The notes under the pieces: model-generated | The model's database searches: none | Told to the model about the DNA's origin: nothing | Seen by the model: the letters and a program-made list of their open reading frames with translations, nothing else | Assembly (NCBI RefSeq): GCF_002078875.1 | Contig: NC_034421.1 | Span: 11,704,448 to 11,768,447 of the forward strand | DNA length: 64,000 nt | Direction of reading: 5' to 3' | Origin: Numida meleagris | Lineage: Eukaryota; Chordata; Aves; Galliformes; Numididae | Shown: positions 50,891-62,600 of the stretch, piece by piece | Layout: every line of letters starts with the position of its first letter | Position numbering within the stretch: position 1 is the stretch's first letter | Made by a program: the position numbers and the translations under genes

Positions 50891-52452
50891 CGTCAGTACA
50901 CCAATCTATCACAAAGAGTATCTTAAATATTGAAACAGCATTTTGCACACAGCACTACCAAATAAAAAGGTGCTGGTATCACCATCTGTTTTATGAATGG
51001 TGCTTTCTGAGTATTTTCTGCATCAAAACATATTTGATGAATTCTATTTACAAATGTTTACAATGCTGGGCAGGATTTGTCAAATTCACTCATGTCCAGG
51101 GCTTGCACAGTCAGGAACGAGCCTAATACAGCAAGATCAGAGTCAATAAACAGAATACCCTAGTTATTCTTATATGAATTCCAGATCTGGATAAGTTTCA
51201 GCATTTGCAGAGATTGACAGATTCAGTTAACGATAAACATTGACAAAAGTTTCTGTCAATTACCAAGAGAAAATGAACACAACCATCAAATATTTACTAC
51301 ATCCCACTTCTCATGCACTAAATACGTGAAGATTTTAAAATGTGTTAAATGCCTGGTGCTAAAATAATAAATGACCTCATTCAGAATATTAGACAACACG
51401 AGAATTACATTCAATGTTGTGGATAACCCTGTGGCAAGACTTCTAATTGAAAAGCTTTCAGCACTGTTGCAATAGGACACAAAGTCTCCTCTCCTGTTCC
51501 TCACTGTAACATAAGGCATCCAGCTCCAACTGCACATTTCTCAGAGGTATGTGTATATTTCCAAAAGCCAGCTGGCTTCAGGTTTATGTAGCCTGACCTT
51601 TCAGATATCAAGAGGTGGATTTCCAGGTCAGTGCTAGGAAATTACATGCCATGAACACCAAGAGAAGTTCATGGTGAATTTCCCATGCAATAGGGTGAAA
51701 ATTAAGTTTGTTTAGAAAATATTCATAGAAGTTTCTAAATTATAGATCACATTTGGAGTAATTTTCCTCACACAAGAAAAATATCCTTGCTTTTTATCAA
51801 GAGCATCAGTGTTTGGTAGCTATGCCAAACCTCAAAGTGTAAGTTATCAATTCCAGCCTTTTATTTCCTATACATTGAAATAAGCAGACAGTGCAAAAGT
51901 GTTGGTATAGATTCAATTTCTGACAAGATGGAACAATTGGTTAAGAGAAAATAATAGGAAAGGGAAAAGACCAAGGAAATAACAGAAAGCTGCACAATGT
52001 TCATGAGAGCAGAAAGGCCATCTCAAAAAAAAAAAAAATTGTATGTCAGAACTTTAGCTGTATGTAATACAGAAAAGCACAGTGGTCATTTTAAAGTAAA
52101 AATAAGAAGCAATAATGTGTTTGTTGTTTTTTTCCTGATCTTTTTCAGATCAATCTTACTAAATCTTTCTGTTGTCAAAAAAGCTGAAAAAAGCTGAAAA
52201 GTTTTGACTGTTGTGATGGGACATAAGGCTACTACTGAGTAATAGGAGCCAAGGCTTTCATTTTCGCCCTCTCTCAACATCCCAAATAAGAAAAAAAAAA
52301 TATCTTCCCATCCATGAAATGTGCATTTGTATGTTCCTTTTTCCCTTTTTACACAATGGAGTAAAGGCAGAAGAAAGCCACAGACACTGCTCAAGGGACT
52401 TGAGATAGTAACATTTATACAAGTGAAAACAATGTGAATCATTCAACATCAT
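50891..52452. other. unique AT-rich non-coding DNA
   Basis: Spacer between two reverse-strand CR1 copies; nothing else recognised. Confidence 0.55.
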
Positions 52453-52860
52453 CACAGAACGATTTGGGTTAGAAGGAACTTTTAAATATCATCTAGATCC
52501 AAGCCCCTGCCATGGGTAGGGACATCTTCCCCTAGGCCAGGCTGCTCAAAGCCCCATCCAACCTGGCCTTGAGCACTTACAGGGACAGGGATCCACATGT
52601 CCTCTGAGCAACCTATTTCAGTGAAAAACATCATCCTTATTTCCAGCCAAAATCTTCCCTTCCAGTTTAGAACTGCTGCCCCTTGCCCCGTTGCTACAGA
52701 CCCTAGTAAAAACTCTCTTTTTGTATAAGCTCCTTTACAGGCCACAATGATATCTCCCCGGAGCCTTCTCCTCTCATGGCAGAACACCTCCAGCTCTCTC
52801 TACCCCTCTTCACAGGACAGGTGCTCCAGCCCTCTAATCATTTTTCAGCCCTCCTAAGCT
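52453..52860 (-). mobile_element. CR1 LINE 3' fragment, older copy
   Basis: Starts at tcacagaacgatttgggtta, a one-unit remnant of the antisense terminal repeat. It continues through caagcccctgccatgggtag, catccaacctggccttgagc, ccccttgccccgttgctaca and cggagccttctcctctcatg to aggacaggtgctccagccct. These blocks follow the order of a CR1 subfamily different from that of the 50.2-kb copy (it has the catgggcagggacatcttcc-like 3' UTR). A 101-codon reverse frame (52482-52787) is partly ORF2 and partly UTR read-through. Confidence 0.93.
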
Positions 52861-55800
52861 GAAAGGACATAAAGGTTCCTCTACATAGTGCTGTACACCT
52901 GAAATACCATTTTTCTCTCTTCTGAAGGAGAGTAAGTGCTTCTCTCCAGTCTGATTTACACGGGAAGTTTTATGTTCAAGTGTGTGTTTGCTGTCATGTA
53001 CCAGAAAGTTACCTAACACAAAAGCAGCTCAGTGCACAAGACATTAAAAATTCACAGACGGTGGAGAGGAGGAATTAGTTTTGCCTTCAGCAATATTTAA
53101 CAGAAAGGATTTCAAGCTCCCATAACCCCAAGCATTTTATGAAAGTCTCTTGGGGTTTTTAGTTCATTCTAACTTGCTAGATTTAGCAAGCTGTATTCTG
53201 GGTTCAGGTGTATAATTTAAAGGTTACAGTTAAATAGAGGCCAAGTGACAACATATTCCTAGATGCTTTCATATGCTTCTTGTTCACAATAACAGCCTTC
53301 TAAAAACATGATTTTCTTGGCCTTGAAATATTTGAAGCCAGTTCACCTGAAGAAGTAGACATTAGAAAAAGATCACCATCTTGTGTTTTCTACATTTGCC
53401 CTTGCAGTATTGTCATAATGCTTTACGTTATGAACAAAAATCCTAAATCCCAAACTGTTCCTAACACACAGAAGAAACAACACTTACATAAAACAACTCT
53501 TAGCGAAGTCGGAACATGAAGGTTGGTGTGACTGGACAATTGAGCATCTTTGATTCCAAGGCTTAACTAACAGCTTGAAGCTAACAGTAAATTGTCCCTT
53601 TCCAGTCCTAGTGCACAGGAGCTTTCTACCTGAGAAAGTGCACAGGCTGCAGTTTTCAGCAATGCATCCTCAAAAAGTCAATTTCACCTTTTGGCAGCCC
53701 TGAAGGAACCCAGATCACATTAAGCATGAGAATTTAAAATAAGGGAAAGAGGGGGAAAGAAAAAAACAAACCAAAAACAAGGTCCTTAGGAAAAGTGCAG
53801 AAGTTAATTGTGCAATTTCCTGTTTACAATAAAGACATTACATTTTTAAAACATGTATTATCGAGCACCGAAATGGGTTGCACTGCAGCAGAATGAAAAC
53901 CAGAAATAACACAAAGTCTTGCTGATTCAAAGATAAATGAACATCACATTGGTAGCAAACATTTATGGTTACGCTGACATTTTACCTTATCCTTAAAAGA
54001 TTAATTCTCTGCTTTTATACATCTCTATGAAAATGTATACACACACTCAAAACAGAGGCCTACATCTAAAAAGAAAATGGTTTTAAACTTGAAGAAACAC
54101 ACTGCAAGATTAAAAAAACTAAATAATACATAAAAATACAAATATCAAACCAAAATGAATCTACTCTTCGCCATCCAACTTTTCTGCCCTCCAAAAAACA
54201 AGGGAGCAGGAAAGGATTATATGAGGCGTAGGACAACAAAAATATGTGGCTTTTTTGTTTTTTTTAAGAGCACTCTAAAAATATGGTAATGAAGATTTTA
54301 TGTACTAAAATAAAAAGGAAAACAAAAGTATTGCCATTAGAATTTTTACCATATTCAGTGGATTTATTTTGACCAGAAACAGATAAAACTGGCACAGTTT
54401 TGTGCTTATGTATTTTTAAAGATGAAAAAAGAACTGTTAAATCCTTCTGCAAGCTTTCATCATTCATCATGTCTGACACGATCTCCAAAACACTCTATGT
54501 TCTGATGACCACTGGAAATAAAAAGAAATCAATCTAATTTTGAAATATGCATTGGGAATATACAATTATGACTATGTAATTGTATTAGGATGAAAATTAA
54601 TTCAATTTAGTTACAGTAGTTATATAAAAAATCAAATAGATGTTTGCAGGTAATATTCTCACTAAAAGTGTCAACTACTTCACATTTTTACACAATTTTC
54701 AGTCAAAATTACAGCTTAAGCCATTCCCTGCCACTGCAGTAATTAAGTATTCAGACCAGTAAACAGCTCAGTTGGAATGATTTTATGACAAATCACCAAA
54801 AACACATCAACCCTAAAAATCCAGCCCTGGAAAATCCCTCAAGCTCAGGAAACTCAATCAATGTGAAATAGATGGCAACTTAGGTGATGGCAGCATTCAC
54901 TCACTCTCAACTTTGCATAAATCTGATGACAGGCAGATTTCCTCCATTAACTTCCACATACAAAAAAACAAAGAAGAGCACGGTAGTTGGATAAGCCTAA
55001 TGGACAAGAAGATGCACAGCATATTTTAGAAAGCCAATATGAAAACCAGGTCTGCTAGTTCAATGACTGTTAGATTGATTGGTAGAAAGGAAAGAAAGCC
55101 AAATAGATTAATAAAGACTAAAATCAATGAACATAGCCATCACTCCATACACAGGACACACACAGTAATTGAAAAAACCTTTATTTTCATATGTTTCCCT
55201 GCTATGGCAGGTGCTAGAGCTAGATTGTGCACATACTGAAATGAAGTAGGTGGGGCTCACGGATTTAGGGTAACACTTTGAGGTTAAGATGAAGGGTTTG
55301 AATTCCCTTGATTCCAACTTTATCTGATCAAAAAAGCTTTGCTTTAACCAAGTGTGCTGCAGGACATAAATCAGAACTCTACGCATATATTCTATGTATT
55401 CATGTTTACCACATTTTAACACGTTAAATGTAAATTAGTTGATAGCAGGATATTGAAGAGATGTTTTGATTTTTTTCTTAAAAGAATAAACAGAGGGGAG
55501 AGAAATCAAACCGACTGTTTTCCTGTACATGGAATTATTTAAAGTGGCATATTTAAACAATTAGAAACCTTATCAGTCAACAGTATTGAGCTACTATGTT
55601 TGACCAAATCTCCAGTATATTTTCCTCTGTACTTTTCATGCGGAACTAGCATATTAATTAGAATGAGATCATCTCGTTTCATCCAATAAAGCCAATGTTA
55701 TCTGAGGGCTGGATAGCATCCAAATTTCATTTCAATATGTCACTTCAGAATTATAAATGATAAATCAATATTTTTTAATACTTTTCCATTCTAATGTATT

Positions 55801-57959
55801 ACAGTGGAAATAAGCCAGCATAGCCTGCAAGAAATATGCAGATTAAAAAGGTTATACTTCGAACACAGTGAAATACCTTTTTTTTTTTTAATGAAACTTG
55901 AAGCAATAGGTCATTGTAACTGTTGAAAATTCACAAGGAGTTTGAAAAATTAATGTCATTTTGAAGTTAAAACAAGAGGTAACAGGTCAGCAAGTCAACT
56001 CCAGATGAAAAGAAGTTCATTAGCTTTGAGCAAGGTAAAACACGTGGAATAAATCCCAAAGAATTCAAAAGGCATAAACAGAGTGTATGTGCTTAAATAC
56101 CATACCGTCACCATTTTCAGGAGAGTATAACATATGCAGCACTAGTTGAACAGGGGCACTTAGTTAACACAGTAATAAAAAAGTCTTTAACAATTAAACA
56201 GGGGATAAATTATATATTTTCCTCACCTTGCCTACATGCAACTAGCTTAACTGAAGTTCTAGAATGCTGTCCTGAAGAGGGGTGGGATAAGCAAAACTCA
56301 GGAGTTTCCTTGAATCAATATATTGGTGAAGGAAGAAAGTTTGGGTTTTTTTGATAGTTAGTTTGATATTCAACATTGTAGCAGACTGACAGAATAGGAA
56401 GAAAATATTCTGTTTTACTGAAATGTGAAATAGTTGAGCAGAGTGAAATGAAATAGTGAAATGCAATGTGCGTTTCGCTATTGCAGACATTGTATCCAAA
56501 GCAGTAAGCATATACTCATAAAAATTAAATATCAATTGAAATATTATGTTAATATTTTAATATGAATACAAAATCAGTAACACAATTTGTAAGTGCGTTA
56601 TCACACATTCTAAAGATATTACAGCAACTTCAAAACACTGTCAGGAACACCAGTTCTAGATATATATTAAAAACTAAACGCACTTCAGACAAGGAGTTTT
56701 TACGATGAACTTGCATTCATTTCTAAACTTCACAAAAGCAATTCAGATCTCATTTAACATAACCTAAAAATAGCCAATTCCATTAAAATCGGTAGTGTTA
56801 ATCTTGCGTAAGCTGAAAACTAACTCCCATTGATTTCAGTGAAGTTACCTAACAAATTCCCTTAATCAGATGGTAAGCAAAATCAGATATATCTATCTTG
56901 AGTCAGTCTGAGAAAAAAACATAAAACCACAGAAAAACTCATGCCTCAGATCTCGAAATCTTCCTACTGTGAACTGATGCTCAAGACTTGCACTTTTTGG
57001 ATCATAAACATCTAGCCTGCAAACATTTAAAATAAACTCAATTTGTTAGAGAGATTTACAGCAGTGAAAATTGTTTTCTTTGCTTTTGTTTTTAAATGGT
57101 CAAAACTACTACATGTTATCTTTACTGAAAATCTGCTAGTAAGCATAATCACCCTGAACTTCAGAGAACACAGAACTTAAAATCTTCCCCAATTTTTTGC
57201 ATTGGTACGAAGAAAAGGTGTTGCTTTTCTTCTTTAATTTGTCTTTTATTTTTTTTAAAGTACATTGTAATTTCTGCGAAGAAGAATAAAAATAATACTG
57301 CTGTTTTATTCCTTTCCTTTTAATTATATTATACTCCATTGTTATGAAAATTTGGACTTATTTAAAGAAGTGTGTACTTGAGTATTAGAGGTAATTTCCA
57401 TTTTGGAATAACCCCTAATTATGAAGCACTGCTGCAGAGGTGTAGGCTGATCCAAGACATCCTCCAGTTACAAAGACAGCGACTTGTACAGTATGTTTAG
57501 AGACAGACAGACACAGAATGCTGCAACGCTAACTCTAAAAGAAGTGCTGGCTGGCAGATATGTGGCTCAAGGCAGTTGCCAGTCTCCACAGCAGCAGCCA
57601 GAACCCAGTGGACAACTCCAATGGACTGTTCGATGGACAGAGGAATGGCCGCGTATGTCTCCCTTAAAACACATCAGTGTGCCAATCACACAAAATTTTA
57701 AACTCTTCTTTTCCTATCTCTTAGTTTCATGCATATTAATGTACCAGCCATTTAAAGAAACACTATTTTTGCTCTTTTCTTACATCATATTGAGGAGTGT
57801 GTGCAAGAGAGTGCTCAAGAGAGATGCACAGAGACAGACAGACACGCAGTGCTGCTGTCTGGACATGTATTGTTCTACCTCACCAACTCATCCTCTTAAC
57901 CAGATTCCCATCTTACATTTTCAGTACCTGATAAAAAACTGGGAGAAACCATCGATTCT
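52861..57959. other. unique AT-rich non-coding DNA
   Basis: No transposon recognised. Near 54460-54511 the reverse strand shows a good splice-acceptor-like motif (findings). At 57499-57524 and 57830-57855 there are two copies of a 26-bp GACA-rich direct repeat. Confidence 0.5.
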
Positions 57960-58145
57960 CTTTGGGGTAGAGAGGCCCTACACAGATCTAGATAGATTAG
58001 AATACTTGGTAATCACCAACTGTATGAAATTAAACAAGAGCAGATGCAGGATTCTGCACATGTGAAGGTGAAATCCTGAGAGTATGCACAGGCTGGCAGA
58101 CAAGTGGCAGAGTCACGTGCTTGGGACCAGAGCAAAGTGAGCACT
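57960..58145 (+). mobile_element. CR1 LINE internal fragment, forward strand, degenerate
   Basis: Forward-strand translation around 57975-58063 gives residues DLDRLEYLVITNCMKLNKSR then CRILHM, matching the well-known CR1 reverse-transcriptase stretch (DLDRLE... NCMKFNKSKCRILHLG in related copies). After a stop and shift, the reading resumes with an NPESMHRLADKWQ-like piece, also expected there. The conserved 3' end is not present, so this is an internal remnant with unclear borders. It accounts for the C-terminal third of the 193-codon open frame that begins at 57484. Confidence 0.8.
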
Positions 58146-59597
58146 GTGTGCTTTTAACCTAGGAAAATAAAGCACTCCTTGCCTGATTTTCTTCAAAAGT
58201 GGAAAAAAAAAATTCTGGTGTCTCACAGATAGATTTTAGCTAAGTATCTACAGGTATCCCACAGCATAGTTATTTAAGACTCCATTGTCTTGGGATGTGC
58301 TCCACTTCAATAGACAAGAATATTCCTTTGAACAACCCTATTTGTGTAAGTGGTGAAAAGCTCTGACTGCTCTTGTATTTTCTAGTTTATGAAACATACA
58401 CGTATGCAGAAAGAGAAACTCTTCTGATGAATCCAGTTTTCTCCTTTGCTGTTCACAAGCATTTAAGCTTGTGCTAAGTGTTACTAACATAAACGTCAAG
58501 GGATTACAAATTATTGAGAGGTATTATTTGATTACAATGTGGCATACAAAGAAGCTGATCAAATACGTCAACAAAATTTGGGGTAGTATGTTGCTATCTC
58601 TTGCTCAAAAAAATTCTAGCTCGGATCAACACGGTACTCCTCAGAGACAGATTAAAGTAACTATTAAAAATTAAGTTACATGCAAATATTTTTTTTTAAT
58701 GATTTTAATATTTTCAAGACTTCTTTGAACATTGTTTTACATTGAACAAGTGCCTGGCCAAATATGTTTCCTACTAAATTTTGTATGCCCAATCCCTAGT
58801 ATTGTTTTATTATCTCTGATTAGGAACAGTAGATGGCACGTGAAAATAAATGGTATTCATCAGAACTTGGAGCATTCAATAATCAAAGTGGATAAGTGCG
58901 CCTAAGCAGAAACTCAAGAGATTACATGTAGTCCATTTTTCTTTTGTATAGTTTAGTGCTGTGAAGAAATAAAGATGCTACTTTCTGAAGAAGTGATACA
59001 TGGCAAATAACCTGTTATTTTAAAAACATGCAATTATTCAATATTTAAAAAGGTAGCTTTTAGATGCTTCTGTCTTCATAAACTTCCCAACTATAGCTGA
59101 TGTCAAATATTGATTCTGAATAATTTAAACAGCAATAAAATTGGGTTTTCATGACAGTCAGAGACATTTTATATTTAATGGTCATTTAAAGAAACATAAT
59201 GCCTACCTACCTTTTGAATTTCAAAGCCATTAAAGTAATTGCAGGTCATTAAGCTAAATTTCTTTAAATAATCCAGATATTTAATCTAATTTATACACCA
59301 TTCAAAACAGTGGACAAGAATGCTTGGAATGCCAGGCGTGGATTTTTGAGAGGTTCACCAGATGGATTTTCAGATGTGCTTATGGTATTTCCTTGGAAGA
59401 GATTACCTACACGCTTCAACAGGTTGGAACTTGGAATTGTGTTCCACTTTGAGATTTTTCTAAATGAACAACCTTCAGAAGAGAGGATACTTAAGAGGAT
59501 TATTTTCTTTCCTCTTAAATAACCTATTCATAGTTACGCAGACCTTTATTAAGCGCTACAGTATGTTTTACTGGATTTTGCTTTATGGGAACACTAA
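58146..59597. other. unique AT-rich non-coding DNA
   Basis: No gene or repeat recognised. Confidence 0.55.
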
Positions 59598-59646
59598 AAT
59601 GTAGGATCTCCCAAGTTGGAAGGGACCCACAAGGATCACTGAGTCA
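59598..59646 (-). mobile_element. CR1 LINE, minimal 3' stub
   Basis: About 49 bp: gtaggatctcccaagttgga then agggacccacaaggatcact gagtc, the antisense extreme 3' end of CR1. The rest of the element is absent, so this is an extremely short 5'-truncated insertion or a deletion remnant. Confidence 0.75.
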
Positions 59647-59669
59647 GAAGAAATATCTCGTGGGAAAAA

Positions 59670-59694
59670 GGGGGGGAGGGAGGGAGGCAAGGGG
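59670..59694 (+). repeat. G-rich tract, G-quadruplex-type pattern
   Basis: Runs of 7, 3, 3, 2 and 4 G separated by A, A, A and CAA satisfy a four-run G3 pattern with loops of 1, 1 and 6 nt on the forward strand. It lies 24 bp beyond the CR1 stub in otherwise AT-rich DNA. Confidence 0.85.
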
Positions 59695-62600
59695 ATGAAT
59701 ATCACTGACATCTTCACACTAAGAATAATCAGAATTCAACGTTAGGACAACCCTATTTTTACATCAAACTCTGATTTTATTTTTCGTCAACAAATACAAT
59801 TAAATAAGATCCATCACACACTGGACAAGACTGCTCAAATTTGTTTAGAAACGTTAAATATCCATAAGCGCCTTACTTTTTAACAGCTATTACGTATAAG
59901 CTATCTTCATTGACTCCCATTATCAATTATGGTCACCTCAAATTCTCGATATCAAAAACTACAGTCAAGTTCGCACCTTCAGGCACCTGAGTTTGATAAC
60001 TTCGGCTTGAGCAATTTAACTCTGCACAAAGCTATTATATTCAATATAGTTGTTACTTACTTAAAATCTATACTGAATTTATTAATTCAAGTTACTTAGT
60101 TGGAAAGTTTCTCCCCCATTCTTCCAGCCCACTCCTATTCTAAGCTTCTAGGCTAGAATTTATTTCAGAGACCTTTCCATATGAAATACATTTTCCCCAT
60201 CAACACTCTCTAACTCAAACAATAGCATTAAGAAGATATAGCTGTGATATTTTTTCACAAAGTAATCATTATAGTGCATACTAACATCAGTAGGAGGAAA
60301 CAAAACAATATATTACAGCACTGAAATATAAACAGCACGTTCTGCATTTTGCAACAGCAATTTGTACTTGAGTAGAGATAAGCCATTACTGTTTGTGGTG
60401 CATTATGGATCACGAACCAGCAACCACACACATTTTAAATGAAAAAAATTGCATGGCTTTAAAGAAGAAAAGTTCTTTTGGGAAACATTTCAAAACTGAT
60501 CCACCTACTAAACAGCAATTACCTTCGTGGGACACTTTCTATGCCAGATGTAGGACTGCTTTGTGTTCCCGAGGCGCATAAAACCAATAGGCACATTCTC
60601 AATAAAGGCACAAATCATACATTATGATAGTAGATAGTACTAAATGGAACATTTCAATTGCCTAGGTATTACAGAACGCTGTAGCTAGGCCTTTACAAAA
60701 CTCCTAGCTAATTTCTGAGTAGTGTAGCCCTAAAGTAACTACTACTAATAATTTTTTTTTTAAAATTAAGAATTCTTATTTTAAAATGTTCTATTTCACC
60801 AAAGTCAAGGGAAAAAGTATTATTACCACTCCCTCTGGAACAAAATTTTGGACTAACTCTGGGTACTACCATTCCTATGTTTTGTGGGATTCTTACTGCA
60901 AACTTCTTCAGAACTACAGCTATGAAAACTTTCAAATAGGTTATGTGAAATCGTGAGGCCACTTGAATTGTACCTTCAACTTAATTCATATCACTTGGCC
61001 CAACAGCAAAAAAAGCCTCCAATGAATCAATCAACTTTAAAAGCTTACAATGAATGTCATTATAAATTCTAGATTTGCATTTTATTTCTTCTAATCATAC
61101 CCAATGATCATTTACATTTTACCTCCAAATGAAATAAGAATAATAATTTTGAATCATAAAAATGATTCTAAAAAATTACTTGCATCACATAGATTATGCT
61201 TTTTCCCTCCTATTCATAGGAATGTCTCTATAATATACTAAGGAATGCAAACATACAATTTGAGAGCATGAATTCAAAATCAATTTGATTCCTCAGTACA
61301 GAAGCATACAGGAACACTGGGGTTAGAAATGAGAAGAAAACATGAACTGAGCACAAATGAAAAGACTGCTCCATTCCATCAGAGCTCTTTGTAAAAACAC
61401 TTCCAAAAAACCGATAAAAGAATTGAATAAATTATATATGAAACGTTAATAGTTAAAATGCCTATTTTTAGTGCAGCTTATTTTGAATATATTGAAGATC
61501 AAAGATACAAATGACTGATTTTGAAAGTTCTGATTATTTTCTACATTAAAGACTGTTAGGAAAGTACACTTAAGAACAATGAAAGTGATAAGAAATCATG
61601 AAATAAATATGTTAGTTTCTTACTATAAATGGCTATTTTTAAGTGCAGAATCTTCCATGGTGTATATAATGTTGGACTTGCTTCCTGCAGCAACAAAAAG
61701 AAACTTACTGCCCCCTCCTGGGGTTGGAGAAACAAAGTTACATTTTCTCTAGTCTCAGTCACATAACTGCACAGATAATGTTCTTCTTTAGATAACACAG
61801 AGACTCTACCCATCTTCAAAGTTGGTAGAAAGGTTGATGTCTGTGGGATGCCTACTGAAGTGAAATTTGTAAGTTCAACATAGGAAAGAAGAGAAACTCT
61901 TCATCAGAAGAGAAATTCCCTATTTTAATAGCCAAAAGGAAAATTTACTGTCCTAAAAGGCATAAGAATTTCTTAAGTTAGGCCCTCTTCTCTCATCAAG
62001 GAGTGTGCTCCAACATTATGCGTTTGCCTGTACGCCCTTTTCAAGATTTTAAGAAAGATCTCCATCTTCTATTTTACCTATTACAAAACACAGAAGAGTC
62101 ACTAACTTATATATAAAAAAAGCCAGTTGCTCTTTACAGAAACTATATATGACTTCATTTAAAAAAACTAAAATTATTCCATGCAAAATGTAACATGGGA
62201 AAAAACATCAGAACTTCAATTAGAAGGTAATGGGTTACAAGAGCTTTGTAAAACACCAATAAAAGTTTTTCTACTTAAAAAGCAAAGTGATTATATTTAC
62301 AACGTACTATTAGACAAATGTGGCCTAAGAATCAATATTTGTTGGCACAAAGCGGACTGTGAAATGATAATAAAAGCAATTCAGAAGAGCACTGTATAGG
62401 GATGTGTAAATGGGTGAGGTAAAAAGGAGGGGAATGGAAAACCAAATGCAGCAAGGAATCTTTTGGAAACATCAGATGTTAAACCTAAGCCCATCCCGCA
62501 GCAGGGTTCACTCTTAGAACCGGAACATAGGTGGCAGACAGCATTTCTACTAGGATGAAATACTCCTCATCAATTTCCCACATTATTTGACATAAACATC

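Noticed and set aside
62181..62399. 72-codon forward frame with mixed, protein-like composition
   Set aside because: No domain, no convincing acceptor or donor at its ends, A-rich upstream sequence; such frames are expected by chance in 64 kb.
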